The notes under the pieces were generated by a model. The model made no database searches and was not told the origin of the DNA. It saw only the letters and a program-made list of their open reading frames with translations. The translations under genes and the position numbers were made by a program. A stretch of DNA of 64,000 bases, taken from Sinorhizobium fredii USDA 205 (GTDB lineage: Bacteria; Pseudomonadota; Alphaproteobacteria; Rhizobiales; Rhizobiaceae). The stretch lies in the NCBI RefSeq assembly GCF_001461695.1, contig NZ_AUTC01000136.1, positions 1-64,000 on the forward strand, written 5' to 3'. Shown piece after piece: positions 55,493 to 64,000 of this stretch. Within the stretch, counting starts at the first letter, position 1, and each line of letters starts with the position of its first letter.

Positions 55493-57049
55493 TCATTCCG
55501 CAGCCTCCGCTATCGGCGCCGGCGAGAAATCCTCCGGGAAGTGCGTCATCGCGCTCATCACCGGATAGGGCGTGAAGCCGCCGAGCGCGCAGAGCGAGCC
55601 GAACTTCATCGTATTGCAAAGATCGGTAAGCAGTTCGCGGTTCTTTTCCGGCTCGATGCCGGCCGCGATCTTGTCCGCCACCTCGACGCCGCGCATCGAG
55701 CCGATGCGGCAGGGGGTGCACTTGCCGCAGCTCTCGACGGCGCAGAATTCCATGGCGAAGCGCGCCTGCTTCAGCATATCGGCGGTGTCGTCGAAGACGA
55801 CGATGCCGGCATGGCCGATCAACCCGTCCCTTGCAGCGAAGGCCTCATAGTCGAAGGGCGTGTCGAACAGCGCCCGCGGGAAATAGGCGCCGAGCGGACC
55901 GCCGACCTGCACCGCCTTGACCGGCCGGGCGCTCGCCGTGCCGCCGCCGATCGCGTCGACGATCTCGCCGAGCGTCAGGCCGAAGGCCGTTTCGAAAAGC
56001 CCGCCATGCTTGACGTTGCCGGCGATCTGGATCGGGATCGTGCCGCGCGACCGCCCCATGCCGAAATCGCGGTAGAAGGCGGCGCCCTTGTCCATGATGA
56101 CCGGCACCGAGGCGAGCGAGATGACGTTGTTGATGACGGTCGGACAGTCGAACAGACCCTTATGCGCCGGCAGCGGCGGCTTGGCGCGCACCAGCCCGCG
56201 CTTGCCCTCGAGGCTGTTCAAAAGCGAGGTCTCCTCGCCGCAGACATAGGCGCCGGCGCCGGTCCTGACTTCCATGTCGAAGGCATGCGCCGATCCGAGC
56301 ACGGATTGGCCGAGCACGCCGGCGGCGCGGGCGATCTCGATCGCGGCGCTCATCGCGGCAATGGCATGCGGATATTCGGAGCGGGTATAGACATAGCCCT
56401 TGGTCGCGCCGGTGGCGATGCCGGCGATCGCCATGCCCTCGATCAGCACGAAGGGATCGCCCTCCATGATCATCCGGTCGGCAAAGGTACCGCTGTCGCC
56501 CTCGTCCGCATTACAGACGATGTATTTCTGTGCGCCTTGGGCTTCGAGAACGGTCTTCCACTTGATGCCGGTCGGGAAGCCGGCGCCGCCGCGGCCGCGC
56601 AGGCCGCTTTCGGTGACCTCGGCGACGATCGCCGCCGGCGCCATGGAGACGGCCTTCTCAAGGCCGCGCAGTCCGCCATGGCCGCGATAGTCGTCGAGCG
56701 ACAGGGGATCGGTGACGCCGCAGCGAGCGAAGGTCAGGCGAGTCTGGTTCTTGAGGAACGGTATCTCCTCGGTCTTGCCGAGACAGAGCGGATGCGCGCC
56801 GCCCGAGACGAGCCCGGCATCGAGGAGCGAGGCGACATCGCGCGCCTTCACAGGACCGTAGGCGATGCGGCCCTCGGCCGTTTCGACTTCGACGAGCGGC
56901 TCCAGCCAGTGCATGCCGCGCGAGCCGTTGCGGATAATGGCAGCGTCGACGCCACGGGCGGCGATCGCCTCGGCCATCGCCGTCGCCACCTTTTCGGCGC
57001 CAAGCGCAATCGCTGCGGCATCACGCGGGATGTAGATCTTCACGGTCAT
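55493..57049 (-). CDS. fdsB: NAD-linked formate dehydrogenase beta subunit
   Basis: A 518-residue NuoF-like subunit binding FMN and NAD. The N-terminus is thioredoxin-like, the FMN/NADH region has RGRGGAGFPTGIKW, and the [4Fe-4S] motif is ESCGKCTPCRIGSMRG. Its start overlaps the fdsG stop (ATGA). Confidence 0.97.
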   Translation of the reverse strand: MTVKIYIPRDAAAIALGAEKVATAMAEAIAARGVDAAIIRNGSRGMHWLEPLVEVETAEGRIAYGPVKARDVASLLDAGLVSGGAHPLCLGKTEEIPFLKNQTRLTFARCGVTDPLSLDDYRGHGGLRGLEKAVSMAPAAIVAEVTESGLRGRGGAGFPTGIKWKTVLEAQGAQKYIVCNADEGDSGTFADRMIMEGDPFVLIEGMAIAGIATGATKGYVYTRSEYPHAIAAMSAAIEIARAAGVLGQSVLGSAHAFDMEVRTGAGAYVCGEETSLLNSLEGKRGLVRAKPPLPAHKGLFDCPTVINNVISLASVPVIMDKGAAFYRDFGMGRSRGTIPIQIAGNVKHGGLFETAFGLTLGEIVDAIGGGTASARPVKAVQVGGPLGAYFPRALFDTPFDYEAFAARDGLIGHAGIVVFDDTADMLKQARFAMEFCAVESCGKCTPCRIGSMRGVEVADKIAAGIEPEKNRELLTDLCNTMKFGSLCALGGFTPYPVMSAMTHFPEDFSPAPIAEAAE

Positions 57050-57525
57050 CGGCGTGCCTCCGCGACCAGCGCTTCGAGTTCCGTGTCGTCAAGCCGCGCA
57101 TGCACCTCGCCGTCGAGCATCGCCGACGGCGAGCAGGAACAGAGTCCCAGACAGTAGACCGGCTCGAGCGTGACGGCCCCGTCCGGCGTCGTCTCGTGGA
57201 AATCGATGCCGAGCAGGGCCTTGGCGCGCTCGGCAAGCCGGTCGCCGCCCATCGACTGACAGGCTTCGGCGCGACAGAGTTTCAGTACGTGTCGACCTGC
57301 CGGGTGTTCGCGGAAATCGTGATAGAAAGTGACGACGCCATAGACTTCGGCGCGCGACAGATTGAGTTCGCGGGCAAGCACCGGCAGGCACGCCTCAGGA
57401 ACATAGCCGAACTCGTCCTGGATCTCGTGCAGGATCGGCAGAAGCGGGCCTTCCAGCCCCTTGAGTTCGCCGACAATCGCCAGCGTCCGCTCGGCCACGT
57501 CTGCACCCGCCAAATGAGTATTCAC
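57046..57525 (-). CDS. fdsG: NAD-linked formate dehydrogenase gamma subunit
   Basis: A 159-residue NuoE-like [2Fe-2S] subunit (LCRAEACQSMGG, YCLGLCSCSPSAML). A GTG start at 57525 is chosen because GGGAGGG lies upstream and because a longer frame has no family match. First gene of the operon. Confidence 0.93.
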   Translation of the reverse strand: MNTHLAGADVAERTLAIVGELKGLEGPLLPILHEIQDEFGYVPEACLPVLARELNLSRAEVYGVVTFYHDFREHPAGRHVLKLCRAEACQSMGGDRLAERAKALLGIDFHETTPDGAVTLEPVYCLGLCSCSPSAMLDGEVHARLDDTELEALVAEARR

Positions 57526-57697
57526 GCGAAGAGCCCTCCCGGCTCGTGGCGCGCCGCGATCAGAGCCATGCTCGACCACTCCCGCACCGGATGTCTTCAT
57601 ACGCCTATCCGCAGAGGTCGGAGCTCCTTCGGCCCCTGCACAGGCAACAAGCTTCGCGCTTAAGGCCAGAAGGGTCAATAATGCTGTTCCGTTGGTC

Positions 57698-57714
57698 GAT
57701 AGAAAAAATCTATC
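57698..57714. promoter_or_regulatory. LysR-type operator upstream of fds operon
   Basis: GATAGA-N5-TCTATC is a perfect inverted repeat of T-N11-A form. It overlaps the stop codon of the upstream LysR gene, about 173 bases before fdsG. Confidence 0.55.
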
Positions 57715-58606
57715 AAGCGGCGTTGCGCTCGCTGAGCATGCGTGCCTCGTGCAGCAATGCCGAGACCAATGGCGTAAACGGCTCACGATAGGTCGCCACC
57801 AGGCCGACCGTGTGGCGCACGTCCGGTTCGATGATCGGAATCATCCGGATATTTTCGTGAAAGCCGAAAGATTTCGCGACGTTATAAGGCATGATGCTTG
57901 CCCATCTTCCGGTCCGGACGTGGGAGAAGAGCACGATCATCGAGTTCGATTCGAGCGTCGGGGTCGCCACCGCGCCGGCTTCGGCAAAATGCTGATTGAT
58001 GATGCGCCGGTTCTGCATATCGGCCGTCAATAGACAAAGCCGAATATTGCTAACCTCTTTCCAGGTCACGCTTTCGCGATCCGAGAGCGGTGTTCCGACG
58101 GCGGTAACCAGGTGATATTGCTCGATCTGCAGCGGCACGCTGGTGACGCGGCCAAGCGGCTCGTTCTCCAGATAGGTCAGCCCCGCATCGATCTCGAGGT
58201 TTTCGAGCAGCGCCAGGATCTGCAGGGAGGTGGTCGACAGCACCGAGAAGGTAACGTCGGGGTGCTTTTCCTGAAAGGGTGCGGTGATCAGCGGCACCAT
58301 CGACAGCGTCGTCGGTATGGCGGCAAGGCGGATATGGCCGGAAAGCCCCTTGCGCGCCGCGCGCATCTCTTCGCGCATGGTACGCGTATCGCCGACGATC
58401 CGCCGCGCCCATTCGAGCACCCGCTGGCCTTCAGGCGTCAGCCCCTGGAAGCGCGAGCCGCGATTGACGAGGATGACGCCGAGCTGGTCCTCGAGCTGGC
58501 GAATTGCCGCCGACAGCGTCGGCTGCGTCACGCCGCATTCCTCCGCCGCACGGCCGAAATGCCGTTCGCGGGCGAGGGCGAGAAAGAACTCCAACTTGTC
58601 GATCAT
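57713..58606 (-). CDS. LysR-family regulator of formate dehydrogenase (inferred)
   Basis: A 297-residue LysR protein with helix-turn-helix LEFFLALARERHFGRAAEECGVTQPTLSAAIRQLEDQLG and a full effector domain. It lies at the head of the fds operon in the same direction, with a palindromic site at its own 3' end, so control of fds is likely. Resembles regulators placed beside fds in other proteobacteria. Confidence 0.9.
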   Translation of the reverse strand: MIDKLEFFLALARERHFGRAAEECGVTQPTLSAAIRQLEDQLGVILVNRGSRFQGLTPEGQRVLEWARRIVGDTRTMREEMRAARKGLSGHIRLAAIPTTLSMVPLITAPFQEKHPDVTFSVLSTTSLQILALLENLEIDAGLTYLENEPLGRVTSVPLQIEQYHLVTAVGTPLSDRESVTWKEVSNIRLCLLTADMQNRRIINQHFAEAGAVATPTLESNSMIVLFSHVRTGRWASIMPYNVAKSFGFHENIRMIPIIEPDVRHTVGLVATYREPFTPLVSALLHEARMLSERNAA

Positions 58607-58643
58607 TGCTTGTCGAACATTGCTCGTCGGTTACTCTGGGGCC

Positions 58644-59392
58644 TCAGCAGATCAGTTGCCCACCATTCACCTCCAGCACCTGGCCGGTGATATAGCCGGA
58701 AAGCGCATGGGAGGCGAGGAAGAGATAGGCGGGCGCGCAATCCTCGGCGGTCCCAAGCCGCCCGAGCGGGATCGACTTGCGCGTCGCCTCGAGCTTGTCG
58801 GGCGTCGAGTAGCGCTCGTGGAAATCGGTGGTGATCGTGCCGGGCGAAACGCAATTGACGCGTATCCCTTCCGGCGCCAGTTCGCGCGCCAGTGCCTTGG
58901 AATAGGTGGCGACGAAGGCCTTGGTGGCCGAATAGATTGACGAGCCGGCGCTGCCGCCGGAGCGCGCCGAGATCGACACCGTGTTGACGATGGCCGGATG
59001 CGTGCCCTTCAGCAACAGCGGCAGCATCGCCCGGGTCATCTCGACGACCGAGGTCTGGTTGAGCTGGATGATCGTCCGGTACGCGTCGTCGCTCAATTCC
59101 GCCGCCGGAAAGCGACCGACCATGGTGCCGGCATTGTTGACCAGCACGTCGAGGCTGTCGCAAGCGTCTCAACGCCGCCGGCGGCGAGAAAATCCGCCGC
59201 CGAGAGGAATGCCCTGCCCTCAGCCGCCACCAAGTCGAGAAAATCGGGACGCGTGCCGGGAGTCGTCCGGCCAACATGGACCAGCACCCTCGCGCCGCAA
59301 TCGAGGAACTGCCGCGCGACTTCGAGACCGATACCGCGACCGGCACCGGTCACCACCACATTCATGCCTTTGAACAAGGCCGGATGATACAT
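58644..59392 (-). pseudogene. frameshifted SDR-family oxidoreductase
   Basis: The N-terminal part (MYHPALFKGMNVVVTGAG with TGAGRGIG) is open from 59392 to about 59165; the rest (DVLVNNAG, SIYSATKAF with Tyr-x-x-x-Lys, to GGQLIC) is open in another frame to 58644. The total, 749 bases, is one short of 250 codons, so one base is missing near 59162. Either a recent pseudogene or a sequencing error. Divergent from glpR. Confidence 0.85.
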
Positions 59393-59518
59393 CGACTTCC
59401 CTTCCTCCCACTGGAAAAACCACGCTGGCGCATCCAACAATGGATTGCAACGGTGGTATCGGCGATTGCGGCATCGAAGATCGAATCTGCAACCAATCGC
59501 CGATTCTGAAATTGCGCG

Positions 59519-59555
59519 GCTTTCGTTTTTGCCTATTATGAAAGAAAACGAAAGC
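59519..59555. promoter_or_regulatory. GlpR-type inverted-repeat operator before glpR
   Basis: GCTTTCGTTTT and AAAACGAAAGC are perfect 11-base arms 15 bases apart, ending 14 bases before glpR. TTTTCGTTTT recurs before glpD, supporting GlpR autoregulation. Confidence 0.55.
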
Positions 59556-59569
59556 AGAGGGAGCGAAGC

Positions 59570-60334
59570 ATGTATCTCACCGGACGGCAAGAGGAGATCC
59601 TGGAACTGGCCAAGGCCGAGGGCCGGGTGCTCGTCGAGGAACTCGCCCAGCGTTTTTCGGTGACGCCGCAAACCATCCGCAAGGATCTGAACGACCTCTG
59701 CGATGCCCGGGTGCTCAACCGCATTCACGGCGGCGCGATCTTCCCGAGCGGCAAGGAGAACGTGAAATACGATGCCCGCCGCCAGATTGCCGCTCCGGAA
59801 AAGCAGGCGATCGGCCGTGCCGCCGCCGCTCTCATCCCCGACAACGCCTCGCTGTTCATCAATATCGGCACCACCACCGAAGCGGTCGGCGAGGCGTTGC
59901 TCGACCACAAGGAATTGATGGTCATCACCAATAATATAAACGTCGCCAATCGGTTGCGCGTCTTTCCCTCGATCGAAGTGGTGATCGCAGGCGGGGTGGT
60001 GCGCGGCTCGGACGGCGGCATCGTCGGCGAAGCAGCGGTCGACTTCATCCGGCAGTTCAAGGTCGATTTCGCCGTCATCGGCGCTTCCGCGATCGACCAC
60101 GACGGGGCGCTTCTCGATTTCGATTATCGCGAAGTGAAAGTCGCGCAAGCGATCATCGCCAATGCGCGCCACGTCATCCTGGTTTCCGATTCGACGAAGT
60201 TCGAACGCACAGCACCGGTCAGGATCGGCCACATTTCCCAGGTCCAGACCTTCATCACCGACCGATGCATCGTTGAAAACGTTCGCAAAATCTGTTCGGA
60301 GCAAGGTGTCAAACTGGTCGAGACCGAGGCTTGA
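59570..60334 (+). CDS. glpR: DeoR-family regulator of glycerol genes
   Basis: A 254-residue repressor with N-terminal DeoR helix-turn-helix (RQEEILELAKAEGRVLVEELAQRFSVTPQTIRKDLNDL) and a C-terminal sugar-phosphate domain (NIGTTTEAVGEAL). Position before glpD makes glycerol 3-phosphate the probable effector. GAGGGAGCGA precedes the ATG. Confidence 0.92.
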   Translation: MYLTGRQEEILELAKAEGRVLVEELAQRFSVTPQTIRKDLNDLCDARVLNRIHGGAIFPSGKENVKYDARRQIAAPEKQAIGRAAAALIPDNASLFINIGTTTEAVGEALLDHKELMVITNNINVANRLRVFPSIEVVIAGGVVRGSDGGIVGEAAVDFIRQFKVDFAVIGASAIDHDGALLDFDYREVKVAQAIIANARHVILVSDSTKFERTAPVRIGHISQVQTFITDRCIVENVRKICSEQGVKLVETEA

Positions 60335-60369
60335 TGCCAGCCAAACGGGCCCCGGGAGATTCGGGAAAC

Positions 60370-60402
60370 ATTCGTTTGACATTCGAAATGTTTTCGTTTT
60401 AA
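60370..60402. promoter_or_regulatory. 11-base direct repeats before glpD
   Basis: ATTCG at 60370 and 60381 and TTTCG at 60392 recur every 11 bases, one helical turn. They probably form a GlpR array over the glpD promoter. Confidence 0.5.
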
Positions 60403-60463
60403 CTGCCTTCACTTTCGCGATTGCATCAATTTGTGCATTGCGAAAAGTGGAGGGGAAATCACG

Positions 60464-61981
60464 GTGTCAGAGCAGGCAATCTTCGACGTCTTTGTCATAG
60501 GCGGCGGCATCAACGGATGCGGCATTGCGCGTGATGCGGTCGGCCGGGGATATTCGGTCGCGCTCGCCGAAATGGACGATTTCGCTTCGGGCACCTCCTC
60601 CGGCTCCACCAAGCTCATCCATGGCGGCCTGCGGTATCTCGAGCATTACGAATTCCGGCTGGTGCGCGAGGCGCTGATGGAGCGCGAGGTGCTCTGGGCG
60701 ATGGCGCCGCACGTCATCTGGCCGATGCGCTTCGTACTGCCCTATCACAAAGGCGGCCCGCGGCCGGCCTGGCTGATCCGTCTTGGGCTCTTCCTCTACG
60801 ACCATATCGGCGGGCGCAAGCTGTTGCCGGCGACGAGCACGCTGGACATGACCCGCGACCCGGCGGGCGCGCCACTGAAGCGTCTCTTCACCAAGGCCTT
60901 CGAATATTCCGACGGCTGGGTCGACGACGCCCGGCTGGTGGTGCTGAACGCCCGCGACGCCGCCGACCGCGGCGCACGGATCATGGCCCGCACACGGGTC
61001 GTTTCGGCACGGCGCGAAAACAGTCACTGGGCGATCGAAACCGAGGACACCGGGACCGGGGTACGCGAAACCGTTCGCGCCCGCCTGCTCGTCAACGCCA
61101 CCGGCCCCTGGGTCGACCGCGTGCTCGCCGATACGCTCGGCAAGAACGATGTTCGCAATGTCCGCCTCGTCCAGGGCAGCCATATCGTCGTGAAGAAGAA
61201 ATTCGACGATCCGCGCGCCTATTTCTTCCAGAATCCGGACGGGCGGATCATGTTCGCCATCCCTTACCAAAACGATTTCACCCTGATCGGCACCACCGAC
61301 CGGGATTTCACCGCCGACCCCGCGGACGTCCGTATCAGCGATGCCGAGGTCGGCTATCTCTGCAAATCGGCAAGCGAATATTTCAGCGATCCGGTCACCA
61401 CGGACGATATCGTCTGGACCTATTCGGCGGTGCGGCCGCTCTATGACGACGGCGCCAGCAAGGCGCAGGAGGCGACCCGCGACTATGTCCTGCGGCTCGA
61501 AGGGCAGAACGGCCAGGCGCCGCTCCTCAATGTCTTCGGCGGCAAGCTGACGACTTATCGGCGGCTCGCGGAATCGGCACTCGAAAAGGTCGGCGAGGCG
61601 ATCGGCGCCAAGGGCAGCAAGTGGACCGCCGCATCGCGCCTGCCGGGCGGCGACTTTGCGGCGTCCGGCTATGACGCCGAGGTCGACAAGCTGAAGGCGC
61701 GCTACCCTTTTCTCACGATGTCGCACGCCCGCCGGCTGGTCCGGCTCTACGGCACGCTGACGTCAAAACTTCTCGGACACGCCGCAAGCGAGGCCGATCT
61801 TGGAAAACATTTCGGCGCCGATCTCTACGAGGTCGAAGTCGACTGGCTGATCGGGCAGGAATGGGCGCGCCGCGCCGAGGACGTGCTCTGGCGCCGCACG
61901 AAACTGGGATTGAAGCTGACGCCGGCGGCGGCCGCGGAATTGGAGGACTACATGCGCGGCGCCGTCAACGCCGCCGCATAG
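60464..61981 (+). CDS. glpD: glycerol-3-phosphate dehydrogenase, FAD-dependent
   Basis: A 505-residue membrane-associated flavoenzyme oxidising glycerol 3-phosphate to dihydroxyacetone phosphate. FAD motif FVIGGGINGCGIARDA, then GTSSGSTKLIHGGLRYLE and NVFGGKLTTYRRLAE. The GTG at 60464 has GGAGGGG upstream. Confidence 0.96.
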   Translation: MSEQAIFDVFVIGGGINGCGIARDAVGRGYSVALAEMDDFASGTSSGSTKLIHGGLRYLEHYEFRLVREALMEREVLWAMAPHVIWPMRFVLPYHKGGPRPAWLIRLGLFLYDHIGGRKLLPATSTLDMTRDPAGAPLKRLFTKAFEYSDGWVDDARLVVLNARDAADRGARIMARTRVVSARRENSHWAIETEDTGTGVRETVRARLLVNATGPWVDRVLADTLGKNDVRNVRLVQGSHIVVKKKFDDPRAYFFQNPDGRIMFAIPYQNDFTLIGTTDRDFTADPADVRISDAEVGYLCKSASEYFSDPVTTDDIVWTYSAVRPLYDDGASKAQEATRDYVLRLEGQNGQAPLLNVFGGKLTTYRRLAESALEKVGEAIGAKGSKWTAASRLPGGDFAASGYDAEVDKLKARYPFLTMSHARRLVRLYGTLTSKLLGHAASEADLGKHFGADLYEVEVDWLIGQEWARRAEDVLWRRTKLGLKLTPAAAAELEDYMRGAVNAAA

Positions 61982-62057
61982 TAAGAGTTGGAGCGCTCAT
62001 CCCGCTCTGATCCGCGATTGAAACTGCCGATGGCTGGGTGGAACACCGGAGAATTCA

Positions 62058-63128
62058 ATGCTTGAAATGAAGAACATAACCAAGGTCGTGGGCGGGGAGA
62101 CGCATATCCACCCGACCGACCTTGTGCTGGAGCGGGGGTCGCTGAACGTGCTGCTCGGCCCGACACTCTCCGGCAAGACGTCGCTGATGCGGCTGATGGC
62201 CGGCCTCGACAAGCCAGCCTCCGGTTCGCTCCATTTCGACGGCGCCGACGTCACCGGCCTGCCCGTGCAGCGGCGTTCCGTTGCGATGGTCTATCAGCAG
62301 TTCATCAACTATCCGGCGATGACGGTCTACGACAACATCGCCTCGCCGATGCGTATCAAGGGGGCCGACAACGCCACGATCGACCGCGAAGTCCGCAAGG
62401 CCGCAGAACTCCTGAAGCTGACACCTTATCTCGACCGCACGCCGCTCAATCTCTCCGGCGGCCAGCAGCAGCGCACCGCGCTTGCCCGCGCCATCGTCAA
62501 GAATGCCGACCTGGTGCTGCTCGACGAACCGCTCGCCAACCTCGACTACAAGCTGCGCGAGGAACTGCGCGAGGAACTGCCGAAGATCTTCGCCGCCTCG
62601 GGCGCCATCTTCGTCTACGCGACGACCGAACCCTCGGAGGCGCTGCTCCTCGGCGGCAATACCGCCTCGTTGAGCGAAGGCCGCATCACCCAATTCGGCC
62701 GCACCATCGACGTCTACCGCCGTCCGGTCGACATCATTACCGCCCGCACCTTCGCCGATCCGCCGCTCAACACGATCGAGCTGGTGAAAGCGGGATCGGA
62801 TTTCACGCTCGAAGGTAAGCCGGTCCTTTCCGTTCCCGCGCATCTGGCGGCGGTTTCCGACGGACCCTGCATGGTCGCCTTCCAGCCGCACCACATCTCT
62901 TTCGACCGACCCGAGGCAAGCGGCAACCCGCTCACCGTCAAGACGGCCATTTCCGAGATCGCCGGGTCGGAAAGCTTCATTCACGTCGGCTTCGCCGATG
63001 CGCGCTGGGTCATGCTGGCGCGCGGCATTCACGACATCGAACCGGACGCGACCCTCGATGTGTTCGTCGACACCCGCCACCTGATGGCCTTCGGGCCTGA
63101 TGGCCGGGCGATCGGCGGGACCGCGTAG
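62058..63128 (+). CDS. glpS: glycerol ABC importer ATPase, first subunit
   Basis: A 356-residue ATPase with MOI/MalK-like C-terminal domain. Walker A GPTLSGKTS (34-42), signature LSGGQ (132-136), Walker B LVLLDEP. The usual H-loop His is Thr (about residue 190, VYATTEPSEA). It pairs with the next gene product. Confidence 0.9.
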   Translation: MLEMKNITKVVGGETHIHPTDLVLERGSLNVLLGPTLSGKTSLMRLMAGLDKPASGSLHFDGADVTGLPVQRRSVAMVYQQFINYPAMTVYDNIASPMRIKGADNATIDREVRKAAELLKLTPYLDRTPLNLSGGQQQRTALARAIVKNADLVLLDEPLANLDYKLREELREELPKIFAASGAIFVYATTEPSEALLLGGNTASLSEGRITQFGRTIDVYRRPVDIITARTFADPPLNTIELVKAGSDFTLEGKPVLSVPAHLAAVSDGPCMVAFQPHHISFDRPEASGNPLTVKTAISEIAGSESFIHVGFADARWVMLARGIHDIEPDATLDVFVDTRHLMAFGPDGRAIGGTA

Positions 63129-63148
63129 GGAGGCGCTGGGAGGAAACC

Positions 63149-64000
<852 letters not shown>

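Overview
The window looks like chromosomal DNA from a Rhizobiaceae alphaproteobacterium, most likely Ensifer/Sinorhizobium. The reasons are high GC coding sequence, an ALAS-type hemA, an FdsGBA/FdhD/FdsD formate dehydrogenase, a rhizobial GlpD/GlpS/GlpT glycerol locus, RIME-like palindromic elements and sigma-EcfG/RpoE2-type promoter motifs (GGAAC-N18/19-TT). This assignment is inferred from gene content; no database was searched.

Layout: 0.26-5.7 kb holds a leftward stress-type group (SDR oxidoreductase, topoisomerase IB, metallophosphoesterase plus nucleotidyltransferase, a GSP17M-like protein and a small exported protein), several with RpoE2-like promoters, followed by tRNA-Arg(CCT). 6.0-12.8 kb holds sugar genes (ROK fructokinase, a UPF0303 haem-domain protein, a mannose-isomerase-like AGE protein) and metH. 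12.8-20.2 kb is a complete branched-chain-type ABC importer with a GMC alcohol/choline-type dehydrogenase and a divergent LysR regulator. 20.2-23.2 kb is a second cluster of small stress-like genes, one interrupted by an in-frame TGA. 23.3-30 kb has dxr convergent with hemA, then a form II coxSLM-type molybdenum hydroxylase operon. 30-35.5 kb is mixed: a glycine-zipper lipoprotein, two DUF1801 proteins, an orphan HisKA_2 kinase, a DUF899 protein and a ThDP enzyme.

35.9-44.3 kb encodes TamA, a very large TamB with an internal 478-residue duplication, and an APH(3')-like phosphotransferase. 44.6-51 kb contains a VOC protein, an Lrp/AsnC regulator divergent from arginase and ornithine aminotransferase, then cheW and a soluble double-PAS chemoreceptor. 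51.2-58.6 kb is the NAD-linked formate dehydrogenase operon with a LysR gene at its head. 58.6-64 kb is a frameshifted SDR divergent from glpR-glpD-glpS-glpT, which runs off the right edge.

Functionally, arginase and aminotransferase feed arginine to glutamate semialdehyde; the fds genes oxidise formate to CO2 with NAD; the glp genes import and oxidise glycerol (phosphate); TamA/TamB serve outer-membrane biogenesis. Three reading-frame irregularities (20.6, 49.16 and 59.16 kb) are each a single base change, so sequence error must be considered alongside true gene decay.
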